From NCBI RefSeq assembly GCF_032118995.1, contig NC_092661.1, positions 8,804,494 to 8,868,493 on the forward strand: 64,000 nt of DNA. The letters run 5' to 3'. Within the stretch, counting starts at the first letter, position 1; each line of letters starts with the position of its first letter. The notes under the pieces were generated by a model, which was given only the letters and a program-made list of their open reading frames with translations, did no database searches and was not told where the DNA came from. This document shows positions 33,801-42,000 of the stretch, one piece after another. This DNA is from Asterias amurensis. Taxonomy: Eukaryota; Echinodermata; Asteroidea; Forcipulatida; Asteriidae. Position numbers and translations under genes: made by a program.

Positions 33801-33838
33801 CGAATGCAGCACTCCACCTTAGAGTGGATAAAAAGTAG
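18814..33838 (+). CDS. UBXN11: UBX domain-containing protein 11 (socius), 12 coding exons
   Basis: Coding exons: 18814-18895, 23256-23393, 23998-24092, 25182-25236, 25786-25871, 26785-26914, 29058-29281, 29761-29838, 30565-30760, 31533-31636, 32187-32413, 33706-33838. They total 1548 nt and join in phase to 515 aa (human about 520). The start MSNPLTNLRKARKTPLP resembles the UBXN11 N terminus. A coiled-coil stretch spans about 74-152, followed by DFLSDYGMVWVG. The SEP domain (about 243-310) contains PDPIPLTLYANGIFMFNGPF and FPAELQARFPDGVPF. The linker MSVDQFLSKLPPSVMKDGKV is typical of the family. The UBX domain (about 437-515) begins ITTLRIKSETGEHTF and ends LHLRVDKK. The usual UBX TFPR loop that contacts p97 reads TTFPARVY here, so the Arg is missing, as I recall for mammalian UBXN11 too. 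Known role: partner of Rnd GTPases in actin control. Weak point: exon 1 ends at a poor GTTATA donor. The better GTATGA at 18882 would break phase unless a small exon is missing. Confidence 0.92.
18929..19395. repeat. Three direct copies of a 152-157-bp unit
   Basis: Copies start at 18929, 19081 and 19238, each with CCTCGGTGGGCGGTTGTTGT, GGTTCATGACTAGTGTCAAA and CTGCCTCCATCTTGGTCATG. Copies 2 and 3 are almost identical; they differ mainly by about 5 bp at the junction. The array lies directly after the first UBXN11 coding exon. A diverged single relative sits near 41210-41410. Confidence 0.9.
19653..22213 (+). mobile_element. Family A MITE split by a nested 2.18-kb element
   Basis: The left part is 19653-19971 and the right part is 22153-22213. 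Together they make one ordinary family A copy. TTAA is kept on the right (22214-22217), with TTAT on the left. It lies in UBXN11 intron 1. Confidence 0.85.
19972..22152. mobile_element. 2.18-kb non-autonomous DNA transposon with GTTACTCACGTTAC motifs
   Basis: Terminal inverted repeats are GGGGCAATTCCACGG on the left and CCATGGAATTGCCCT on the right (13 of 15 paired). It is inserted in a family A element; other copies show the uninterrupted target GTTACCAAGTAAG. The duplication is TA, or TTAA if the left TTAG is a mutated TTAA. Inside are eight same-strand copies of GGTTACTCACGTTAC or close variants (19985, 20165, 20352, 20367, 21572, 21593, 21610, 21775), grouped towards both ends. The longest frame (140 codons, 20694-21116) resembles no transposase I know, so movement would need an enzyme supplied in trans. 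Confidence 0.8.
22485..22803. mobile_element. Family E fragment fused to a family A fragment
   Basis: TTAA at 22485 is followed by AGGGTTTGGGTACTTTTTGT, as at 58445. From about 22616 it reads as reverse family A (CAATGACTAATTGAGTCCAA onwards). Confidence 0.55.
23470..23851. mobile_element. Family C MITE (AGGAACACGTTGCCTTGG type)
   Basis: AGGGACATGGTGCCTTGGAT on the left matches the inverse of GATCCAAGGCAACGTGCCCC on the right. TTAA on the right only. It lies in UBXN11 intron 2, starting 76 bp after the exon. Confidence 0.8.
24143..24297. mobile_element. Family Q inverted repeat
   Basis: AAATGCTAGGATTAATCCTA on the left, GATTAATCCCAAGTTAGGAA on the right, with internal AGTTAGGACGAGTAA. It starts 50 bp after UBXN11 exon 3. 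Confidence 0.6.
24297..24472. mobile_element. Family F palindromic MITE
   Basis: GGTCTGATACTTC and CACACAGGTCTG ends with TGCCC-rich arms. It abuts the family Q element. Confidence 0.6.
24503..24880 (+). mobile_element. Family A MITE, reference copy
   Basis: 378 bp, flanked by TTAA at 24499-24502 and 24881-24884. The inverted ends AGGCAGTGGACACTATTGGT are perfect. Internal blocks in order are AACAAACCTGTGAAAATTTG, CACACGAAGTTGTGTGCG, a GAGACCTCAAGTTCTAAATC/GAGGTCTC hairpin and CTGTTTCTCACAATGTTTAA. No coding capacity. TTAA duplications with short inverted ends are known for Kolobok and piggyBac DNA transposons; which one mobilises this family is unknown. At least 12 fuller copies and about 8 fragments occur in this window. 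Confidence 0.9.
24890..24985. mobile_element. Fragment of SINE family S3
   Basis: It shares AGAGTG, CAACAAAGATATGAACAAAA and GGGCTAGATAACTCAGTTGT with the elements duplicated at 34217-35066, on the opposite strand. Confidence 0.5.
25882..26353. mobile_element. SINE family S2 copy interrupted by a nested MITE
   Basis: The head AATAGTGGCTTCTTACATAG and CGTCACTCAGTGACACTCAA matches the unit that forms the 6029-7247 minisatellite. The body continues CCCCTTCTCTATTCGATAAG and ends with TACTAGGATTGCATGG. The nested element is at 26111-26276. It lies in UBXN11 intron 5. Confidence 0.6.
26111..26276. mobile_element. 166-bp MITE with CTG target duplication (family J)
   Basis: The inverted ends CCCCCGATTTCACGAA are perfect over 16 bp. 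CTG lies on both sides (26108-26110, 26277-26279). The adjacent tandem host copy (about 26353-26580) has the uninterrupted GAGTGTCCTGCTTTACTGG, so the insertion boundaries are exact. The interior is rich in CGACGCGTCGCA-type words. Confidence 0.9.
26353..26580. repeat. Second, tandem copy of the S2 body (empty site)
   Basis: It repeats ACCCTTCTCTTTTCGATAAG through to AGGATTGCATGG. It includes TACGTCCCATCTGCAGGACG, whose first part is missing from the copy before it. Confidence 0.8.
27024..27286. mobile_element. Family C MITE with TTAA at both ends
   Basis: 263 bp. AGGAACACGTTGCCTTGGAT left, with its partial inverse on the right; TTAA at 27020-27023 and 27287-27290. The centre is the palindrome TTTATGGGAGTCAAAAATGT/GACTCCCATAAA. 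The right arm is internally shortened. Confidence 0.85.
27707..27948. mobile_element. Family G MITE with CTG target duplication
   Basis: Ends GGGCCAATTTCATAGAGCTG and the inverse of CAGCTCTATGAAATTGGGCC, with GCTTAAGCA arms. CTG at 27704-27706 and 27949-27951. Confidence 0.85.
28235..28603. mobile_element. Family D MITE with TTAA at both ends
   Basis: 369 bp. Perfect 15-bp inverted ends AGATGCTATGTCAGA. TTAA at 28231-28234 and 28604-28607. A CGGGATCCCG palindrome lies inside. Single copy here; it lies in UBXN11 intron 6. Confidence 0.85.
28735..28890 (-). mobile_element. tRNA-derived SINE (family S1)
   Basis: On the minus strand 28770-28835 reads as a tRNA-like head with B box GGTTTGAATCC. 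The tail is truncated before the ATTTGCAT block. Confidence 0.7.
31218..31470. repeat. Diverged palindromic element related to family G
   Basis: AAATTTCATTGCTCTGCTTA on the left, and GCTTACGGTAAGCAAAGCC with ATGAAATTAGGCCTA on the right. It lies in UBXN11 intron 9. Confidence 0.45.
31985..32130. mobile_element. Family F palindromic MITE
   Basis: CAGGCCTGATACTTC on the left, GAAGCATATAGGCCTG on the right, with an A(15) tract inside. It ends 56 bp before UBXN11 exon 11. Confidence 0.65.
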
Positions 33839-34188
33839 CAATATCTGATTGAAGAACAATCGTTTATGAAGTACTTGCGTCGGCAGCACCTCAGCACCTC
33901 CTTTGCCAGAGTCTCTCTGAGATGATGAACCAACCTCCTGAGCCATTAAGCGGGCCTTGTAAATAACATTGTTTTAATCTTGAGAGGGGAGAACGCTTTA
34001 TAGTTTCTAATTTATTATGTAAATATTTTTTTGTATAAAGGAGATTATGCTCACTACCTAAATCACACCCCAAGACAAAAATAATGTCCGATAAAAATGC
34101 TGGAAAAATTGTTGCTACTGTTTGCATGTCTATGCACTGACACTTTTACAAGTTAACTCAGAAACGGTTTATCACTGTACCACCAGAA

Positions 34189-34194
34189 AATAAA
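34189..34194 (+). promoter_or_regulatory. Candidate proximal polyadenylation signal of UBXN11
   Basis: AATAAA 350 bp after the UBXN11 stop and just before the 415-bp tandem duplication. It is the nearest canonical hexamer. Confidence 0.4.
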
Positions 34195-34216
34195 CCACAA
34201 GGGAAACTGACTTGGT

Positions 34217-35066
34217 AAATTTGTAATGATTTTGGGGTTGAACAAAGAAAAAGTGATTAGAGTGGGACTCAAACAAACGACCTCCAGATTAACGTGCCGG
34301 CACTCTAACAACTGAACTATCTAGCCCTATGTTGGCGGTGTCCCTATTTTGTCAATATCTTTGTTCGGGGTGCCAGCCAGAAGCCATACAACCATTAACT
34401 GCCGTGTAGCCAGGAAACACCCAAGTTTAAAGTACAACCTGGGAAGCTGCAGCCAGGGGATCACCTTAAAGGGATGAAACTTTGTATTTTGATTCAAAGA
34501 GAGTTAGTGTAACACATAAATAATTGTGTCATTGATAGCAATGGTCATTATATGTACTGGATCTATTGTTGCATAACAAAAAGTTGCTTGCTGGAATGGA
34601 GTCCAGTGCGCTTTTAGCCCCAGTGTGTTCCAAATTTGTAATGATTTTGGGGTTGAACAAAGAAAAAGTGATTAGAGTGGAACACAAACCAACGGCCTCC
34701 AGATTAACGTGCCGGCACTCTTAACAACTGAACTATCTAGCCCTATGTTGGCGGTGTCCCTTTTTAGGCGGTGTCCCTTTTTAGTCAATATCTTTGTTCG
34801 GGTCCCAGCCAGAAGCCGTACAACCATTAACTGCTGTGTAGCCAGGAAACACACAAGTTTAAAGTACAACCTGGGAAGCTGCAGCCAGGGGATCACCTTA
34901 AAGGGATGAAACTTTGTATTTTGATTCAAAGAGAGTTAGTGTAACACATAAATAATTGTGTCATTGATAGCAATGGTCATTATATGTACTGGATCTATTG
35001 TTGCATAACAAAAAGTTGCTTGCTGGAATGGAGTCCAGTGCACTTTTAGCCCCAGTGTGTTCCAAA
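34217..35066. repeat. 415-bp tandem duplication containing a tRNA-like SINE (S3)
   Basis: Copy 1 starts at 34217 and copy 2 at 34632, both with AAATTTGTAATGATTTTGGG. They are nearly identical to CCCCAGTGTGTTCCAAA. Copy 2 carries an extra 18-bp internal duplication (GGCGGTGTCCCTTTTTA). On the minus strand 34250-34325 is tRNA-like (TAGTTCAGTTGTTAGAGTG, then GTTTGAGTCCC). It lies just past the UBXN11 stop and may be in its 3' UTR. Confidence 0.9.
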
Positions 35067-35286
35067 CTTGATAATCTCTATTTTTATCTTAATATCAAAA
35101 TTCTTTTTTTTTATAAGAAAGTGCCATCTACATGTCTTGTTGTGCCTTCAATATTTTAGTGTACAAACATAAACTGTCCGTCCATACCGTGCCTTCAAAG
35201 GATTTGATAGTTGCTTTTTAAAAATTATTTAATATTAAAAATTACTTTTATAGTATGCAGCTGTTTACTGTGTACTGTTTAAAATT

Positions 35287-35292
35287 AATAAA
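35287..35292 (+). promoter_or_regulatory. Candidate distal polyadenylation signal of UBXN11
   Basis: AATAAA beyond the 415-bp duplication. Use of this site would put both duplicated units into the 3' UTR. Confidence 0.25.
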
Positions 35293-36011
35293 ACATGAAG
35301 GGGTAGTGAAGGAAGCTCCATGAATTAATAATTAATGGGTTGTTCTTCTGTATCTTCCTGTCGATTTTGAATTGTGAATTGTCAATCCACTGCAGGTCCA
35401 GCATGATATCTCCAAAAGTCGCTATTTTGTAGTTAAAAATATGACTTTAAAACAATAGGTGGCAGCAGACTTACCAAGTTATTTCCATTGTTCACGTAGT
35501 TCTGAGCATGCGCATATATTACAGGGAACAATTGACTTACTAGTGAAGTCTGCTTCCACTTTTGCTCAAAAAGTCCATTGCTGCTAAACAAATGTGGCTG
35601 GTTGGCATGGACGGCCGATTGTTGGTAAAACATTCAAACAGATCGAACAAAACACCTCGCATGTTTGTTTCATTTGTTTCCAACAAATTCAACCCTATTT
35701 CTGAACAGTTGTATAACAATTGTTAGAAACTGGCTTTCTGTTTTGGTTTGCCTTTTATGGTCCCATAGTTTTCCCATCCTTGGTTGGCAAAGACTCGGCC
35801 TGTGACATTGCAATAGAAAGTCGTCGATTGTTGCAGCTCGTCTCTCCATCTTTTCCCGACCCCCCCTGGTGCCCTCTATCCGTTTGTTCCCATATGGTGT
35901 CCATATGGCATCATTTTGTTGTGGTATTTGAATGTAAAACAATAAGGGGGACCAACTTATTAATAATTGTCCGTCAAGTGTAGGCTGTTGACCTTGGAAA
36001 GAAAACTCCTG

Positions 36012-36251
36012 GGCCCAATTTCATAGAGCTGCTAAGCACAAAAATATGCTTAGCATGAAATTTCTTCCTTGATAAAAACAGGATTACCAACCAAATTTCC
36101 ATCTGTTGCAAATTGCTTGATACTGGTATTCAGCTGTTGTTTGCTGATAAATCCTGAAAATCACGTGGAAATGTGGTTGGCCAGTTTTTATTAAGGCAAA
36201 ACTTTCATGCTAAGCAAATTTGTGTGCTTAGCAGCTCTTTGAAATTGGGCC
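36012..36251. mobile_element. Family G MITE with CTG target duplication
   Basis: GGCCCAATTTCATAGAGCTG left and its inverse right, with CTG at 36009-36011 and 36252-36254. The arms use GCTAAGCA rather than GCTTAAGCA. Confidence 0.85.
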
Positions 36252-36700
36252 CTGAGAGCAGATGATGACGAAACAATAATGTTTAATGCCAGGAAAACCT
36301 TGCCACGTGCACCGCAGTTAAATTTAAATACGTCAGTCTCGCAAGCGCATGCGCATGGTGATAATAAAAAAATAAGCAATATACGGTCCGTAAGCAAACT
36401 CAATTGTATAGGGTATGTACACGTTTGGTTATGACTCTGAAAACTAACGGCAATCCAAACTAGTTTTGGTAAGAAGTGCAGCAGCTCTGGATAATGCATT
36501 TTGACTGGGAAACATTTAACTTCGAAGTTGTGCGGTTATGGAAAAAGATGCCACTTTTGTAATCCCAATTGAATTTTTAATACAAAAAGCGTTACCGCGT
36601 TAACGCTTCTCATATTGTGTATATCTATGGATTCTTCCTCCGTGGACATTATTCGCTCAGGTGTTTCGGCGATATTTCAAAAACGCGACAATTGAACGTT

Positions 36701-36741
36701 CCCCCCCCCCCCCCCCCCAAAAAAAAAAAAAAAAAAAAAAA
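36701..36741. repeat. Homopolymer pair C(18)A(23)
   Basis: 18 C followed by 23 A. It mirrors the T/G tract at 11741. Confidence 0.9.
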
Positions 36742-37035
36742 GGTATGCCTAATTGCCTCTAATAAATATGTAAGTTTCAACGCTGGAAAACTCCCGTAAA
36801 ACTGACGGTGCTTTTACCTGGCAGCAGGGTGCCAGGTGCAGTAAATTTCACAATTTCACAGTTGAAGTTTGGCAAACTACCCCTTCAAGGCACAATTTAC
36901 AAAACTTCCACAGTAAAGTTTACGGTGATTTAACAGGCACTCTAGCTGAAAGGACCGTAATACGTTTTTTTGTTTACAGTGTACGTGTCTAGCTAGTAAG
37001 TATCAGGGGACCAGACCTCGTTTACAATAATTGTA

Positions 37036-37186
37036 GGGTGCGTTCGTTTAGCTTCCCTGGGTCAACCCCGGTGTGTGGCGGATTTTTTTCCAGGACGAAC
37101 GTGGGTAATTATCTGCACACGTTCGTCCTGGAACAAAAAAAGGCCACACACCGGGGTCGACCCGGGGAAGCTAAACGAACGCACCC
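37036..37186. mobile_element. 151-bp palindromic MITE with GGGTGCGTTCGTTTAGCTTC ends
   Basis: Arms of about 65 bp are near-perfect complements, including CCAGGACGAACGTG near the loop. No clear target duplication. Confidence 0.8.
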
Positions 37187-38223
37187 TTTAAAAGTCTCAT
37201 CACTGCATAGCCCTGCTTCAGTAGATTCATCAGAACCAAAAGATAAAGAATATTGAATTAAAATTAATTGAAATAATGATAATGTTACAAAACAACCCTC
37301 ATGGCAATGAATTTTCTTTTGCAGGAAAACTAATTATGTTTAACATAATATGTGGCCTTAAGAAAATGTACTATTTCTTGAGCATTTTGTGACATCCAGC
37401 CACAACCAGTGAATGTCAAAAATGATAAACCTTAGATTTCTGTCATTGTTGGATGATCCGTCAAATTAAAGAAAACAAACGAAAGTCATGTTTCAAGTTC
37501 TTCACTCGTATCTTGTATGAATTGGAGAAGGTCCGGTTTGGATCGAAAGCTAAGGCCATCTACCCTACTCATTATTTATATAATTATATATTCCCTATAA
37601 TGAAGAATAATGGTGTGGGTTATAGAACACCAAAACCATAATGTATATGTGAAGAACATTTTTTTTATTTATCTTGTGGGCATGCATTGCGCCCGCGGCT
37701 AATAAACAGGAACTACTTAAAATTCCAGTCCCAAGCAGAATGTTTTAATCTACTTATCATATTTAATTAGGTTATAAAGTTCACGGAGTGATGTAAAAAA
37801 AATGTTGCCACAAGAGTGTTGTTTTCCACCCCGATTAATGGGGAGGTTGGGGGAACGGCGCCCCCCCCCCACCTCCCGTAGTAGAATTGCCATCCTCATC
37901 AAAAATGTTCCTGATTTTGTTTTTAAGGATTTTCTTTTTTGAATCGGTTGAGAAAAATGAAATTCCCATTAGCAATTTTGATGTACAGATGAAACAAATG
38001 CTTTCCTGTCAGGTTACACCCGACGACCGTTTTGTAAACTGTTTCCATCTTCCATGTTGCTCGAAACATGATATTTCGATAGGCGGGTTTTTCCCACATC
38101 CAGTCTCGATAGATCGTTAGTAGGCCTGTTCATATTTATCTACATTAATGCGTGCTGTACACTGCGCTGTATCATAAAAACTGAAGTCGGCAGACCGCGG
38201 CGTGCGACATACCATATTGTGGC

Positions 38224-38858
38224 TAGACTTGTGAACAAGTCGTTAAGGGTCTGCGCAGAGAGATAGTCGAGAATAGTGTGGTGGCGTATAGTGATTCACG
38301 TTTTTGCGAGAGAGCTGTTGATAGTATAAAACAATTTGAGAAACGATTCCCTCGAAAGTGAAGTACTTTTTGAGATGAGAAACAGGTAACTTCTCACTCA
38401 AATCACAGCTGAATTATCTTCCTAAGCGTCGAAAGCACACATTTTGTGCGACATGGGTGTTTCTCTCATAATTTTCTTGCAATTTTGATGATCATTTATC
38501 GTGGGTTAAAACAAGTGAGATGATACTGGTCTTTGACAAAAACCCGAACGTGTCCAGACTGCACGGCACGATAACAGTTACTATGCCTTTTTAATGACGG
38601 ATTCGGCTGTGAACGGGCTTCAGGCTCCGTCCTCTCGTCTGCTGAAGCCCTGAGCGCATACGCACGCGCAATTTTCAAAACAACTGCGGTGCCAAGCGTG
38701 CCTGAAGCCGAATCAAAAGCCGAAGCCGTCGTTTCGAAAAGGGTCACAGTCTCGCGGAGCCAGCAGTCTCGCGAGAATATTGCTAGTGTCGCGGGAATCA
38801 CGGAGAGAGTCGGAACGCTATCACCGCGACAGTTTTTAACGACTTGTCCACAAGTCTA
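38224..38858. mobile_element. Family I element (TAGACTTGTGAACAAGTCG ends) with nested insertions
   Basis: The left TAGACTTGTGAACAAGTCGT and right ACGACTTGTCCACAAGTCTA are inverted, with TA at both edges as in Tc1/mariner-type targets. About 38297-38560 is a reverse family A insertion. 38590-38750 is a CGAAACGACGGCTTCGGCTT-type palindrome. It ends 186 bp before the start codon at 39044. Confidence 0.75.
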
Positions 38859-39043
38859 CATCGTAGCTTCTGTAGAGCAATCACGAGACTATTATTATCT
38901 GCTCGCGTCAACACAAGTCATCAAATACCGTGGGCGGCAGACGAGCGGAAAGCAGTTGGGACTAAATTTTGTAACACGCTGCCTATTTTTGTTGATTTGA
39001 ACCCGACCATCTTCGAAGCTAAAGACAACTATCATCGCTCACC

Positions 39044-42000
39044 ATGAGTAGGTCACTGTATCTCGCCTTAGCCGTTGTGCTCCTTATTGTTGGAATAGCC
39101 ATGGCGGTAAGTTTTATAGAAACACTCACGAATTTTGGTAATTACTAAAAATATATATGAACATAGCACCTTACTTGGTAACATGCAACGGACCGAGAGC
39201 TGTTGACTAGAATACAACATTGTGTGAAACGGCTCCCTCTTAAGTAACGTAGTTTTTTAGAAACAGGTAATGTCTCGCTAAATAATGAAATACTTCTGGC
39301 CAGAAGCCTGTTATTCCTATATGAAAGCACATTATTTTGTACAAGGGTGCTTTTCCTTTCATCATTTTCTTGCAACTTCAATTGAGCCCAAATTTTCACA
39401 GGCTTGTTACTTTAGGCACATGTTGGGATACACCAAAATACGTCTTTGACAATTAGCAATAGTGCCCAGTGCAATGGTCTTGTGGCGTCAGGACATCTCT
39501 CCATTGATCGCTAACAATAAGTTTTTTTGCTAACAATTATTTTGATCAATATTACCCATATTTGCCAACTTAAAGGCAGTGGACACTATTGGTAATTACT
39601 CAAAATAATTATTAAAATAAAACTTTACTTGGTAACGAGTAATGGGGATCTTTTGATAGTATAAAACATTGTGAGAAACGGCTCCCTCTGAAGTAACGCA
39701 GTTTTCGAGAAAGGAGTAATTTTACACGAATTTGATTTTAAAACCTCAGATTTAGAATTTAAAATTAAGCATCTGAAAGCACACAACTTCGTGTGACAAG
39801 GGTGTTTTATTTCTTTAGTTATTATCTCGCAACTTCGACGACTGATTGAGCTCAAATTTTCACAGTTTCGTTATTTTATCCATGTCTTCAGGTACATCAA
39901 GTGCGAAGACTTGTCTCTGACAATTACCAATAGTGTCCAGTGCCTTTAAGACGATCGAGTGTTTATAATCTTTGCATTATCGGTAGCTTATAGCCTATAT
40001 ATCTGTTATCTTTACATTATGGTAGAGCTCAACGGAAAACATGAGGAAATAATATCGCTACGTTATGAAAATAGCTTTGACTTTTTGGGGGGTTTATAGA
40101 TTCCTTGTTTCGGTTTTTTAAGTGGGAGTGGAGGCGGGGCTGATGAGGTTTGTTTTAAAATTTAATAGTAATGGAGTTTTCCTCTTCAAATTATGTGCTG
40201 TTTCGGTTTTTTAAGTGGGAGTGGAGGCGGGGCTGATGAGGTTTGTTTTAAAATTTAATAGTAATGGAGTTTCCCTCTTCAAATTATGTGATGTAGGCCT
40301 AATGTTGTTGCTGCATATTTCATTTGTTTTTTTTTCTCCCAGCAGCAGGGCTAACTGTTTTATAGAGTTGCATGAACATTCCAAACAGTAGCTAAGCATA
40401 GTACAATTATGCTAACAGAAAAGAAGTAACCAAAAGTACCATTAAGCCAAATAGTTTGGGTGGTTCAGTATGCTCTGATCGTCTTCTTGAGATCTAAAAA
40501 CTCCCGGGTCAGAATTGACCCGGATTTGGGTCCCAGGGGGCCAGACCCGTGCCAATGAGTCCCGGAGTCCGAGTCAATATCCCCGCTTATAACCAACATT
40601 TTTGGTCACAATGACACGGATTCCGGGTCACATTTACACATATTCCGGGTCAAACAGACCCAGAAATGGGTCTGCCCCCCTGGGACCCAAATCCGGGTCA
40701 ATTCTGAACCGGGAGTTTTTAGAGTGTATACGCATGTGTGGAGTTGATTAGCAAGAGCGAAGCATTGTATTTTTCCATTTTCGGCCAAAGTCGTGAAAAC
40801 TGACCTGTGCCAAATTTCATTTTCACAAAAAAGTTGCCAAGCACAACAAAATCACTCACATGTACTCGTATCGGAAGAAGTATCATGCTTACCAGAATAC
40901 TTACCGGCCAAAGTACCATGTCACATGTAAAACGTGTAGCGGGTATCTTGCTTAAATGTTGCCTAGAAGAAAGGTGTTTGCATAATTATCTGCTTTAGCA
41001 GCTCCATAAAGTCCCTTTAAAGCCACCGTAAACTGTTGGGCGCGGAACTTCCTTAATGAAACTGCAATATGAAACGATGACGTGGATATTATTTCCATTC
41101 ATGGGGCGTTTTCATCGGTTTCGTATTGTGATTGTTGTTATGAAATTGAATCTGCAAAATAGCTCAAACTGAACGATCATGGATTTACCGCGGGGAATGT
41201 GTTTACTAAATGCTGCAAGATTGAAGACTGCTCTTTATTTCTATCGACCTTTATCACGCTGTCACCATCTTGGTTTCCCTGTTTCGAATAACAGAAATGA
41301 ATTCATTGCGCATAAACGTGCACCAGACTATTGTTTCGTCAACCTGAGTTTGGTTACAATGAGCTGGAATGGAGTAAAAACAAGATGGCCACACCGTAAA
41401 TACGGTCTATTTTAGCAATTGAAACATGGATATATGAACGTCCTTATAAGTGTAGATCTTTATTTCAATCAATACATGGTTGAGGACGAAATATAAGCTT
41501 GTGATTAAGTGGTGGTGGGAGGGGGGGAGGGGGTCTCATCAAAGCAACTTGAAGCTCGTATCGAGTAGAGACCCCCCCCCTATATTCAAAACAGTGTAAC
41601 AAAACCGATTATTACAATTTATTTTTTGTTGCAATTAATTCGTTATGGGCCTCCAATTGAGTACAAATAACGACCGAGGTAATGGTGAGCATGATAATTA
41701 TGGTCCATCCACTACTGCATACACAAAAATTCCGACAAATCATGAACCTTTAAAATAAAAAATAATATGAACCGTCAAAATTGGACGAAAGAAATTAATG
41801 TTAAGTGTGGTAATAGAATGTTGGAAACAAAGGGAGTACATATCGCGTCAGGAGAAAACATTCGTATTCCTCCTACTGTCTGCATTTTGATACCATCTGC
41901 TGTGGTTTTTTAGTTGATTCGAGGGAAATATGCCTACCTCTAATGATTGATGGGTATGATCTACTAATGCCAGCAGAACGCAATGTGAATGTGTGGCTGT

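Larger units (their letters stand above)
33839..39043. other. UBXN11 3' flank and spacer
   Basis: 350 bp of unique 3' UTR-like sequence comes first, then the tandem duplication. 35070-36010 is AT-rich with nothing recognised. 36255-36700 and 37190-38220 likewise show no exon or repeat I can name. MITEs and homopolymers are listed separately. Confidence 0.5.
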
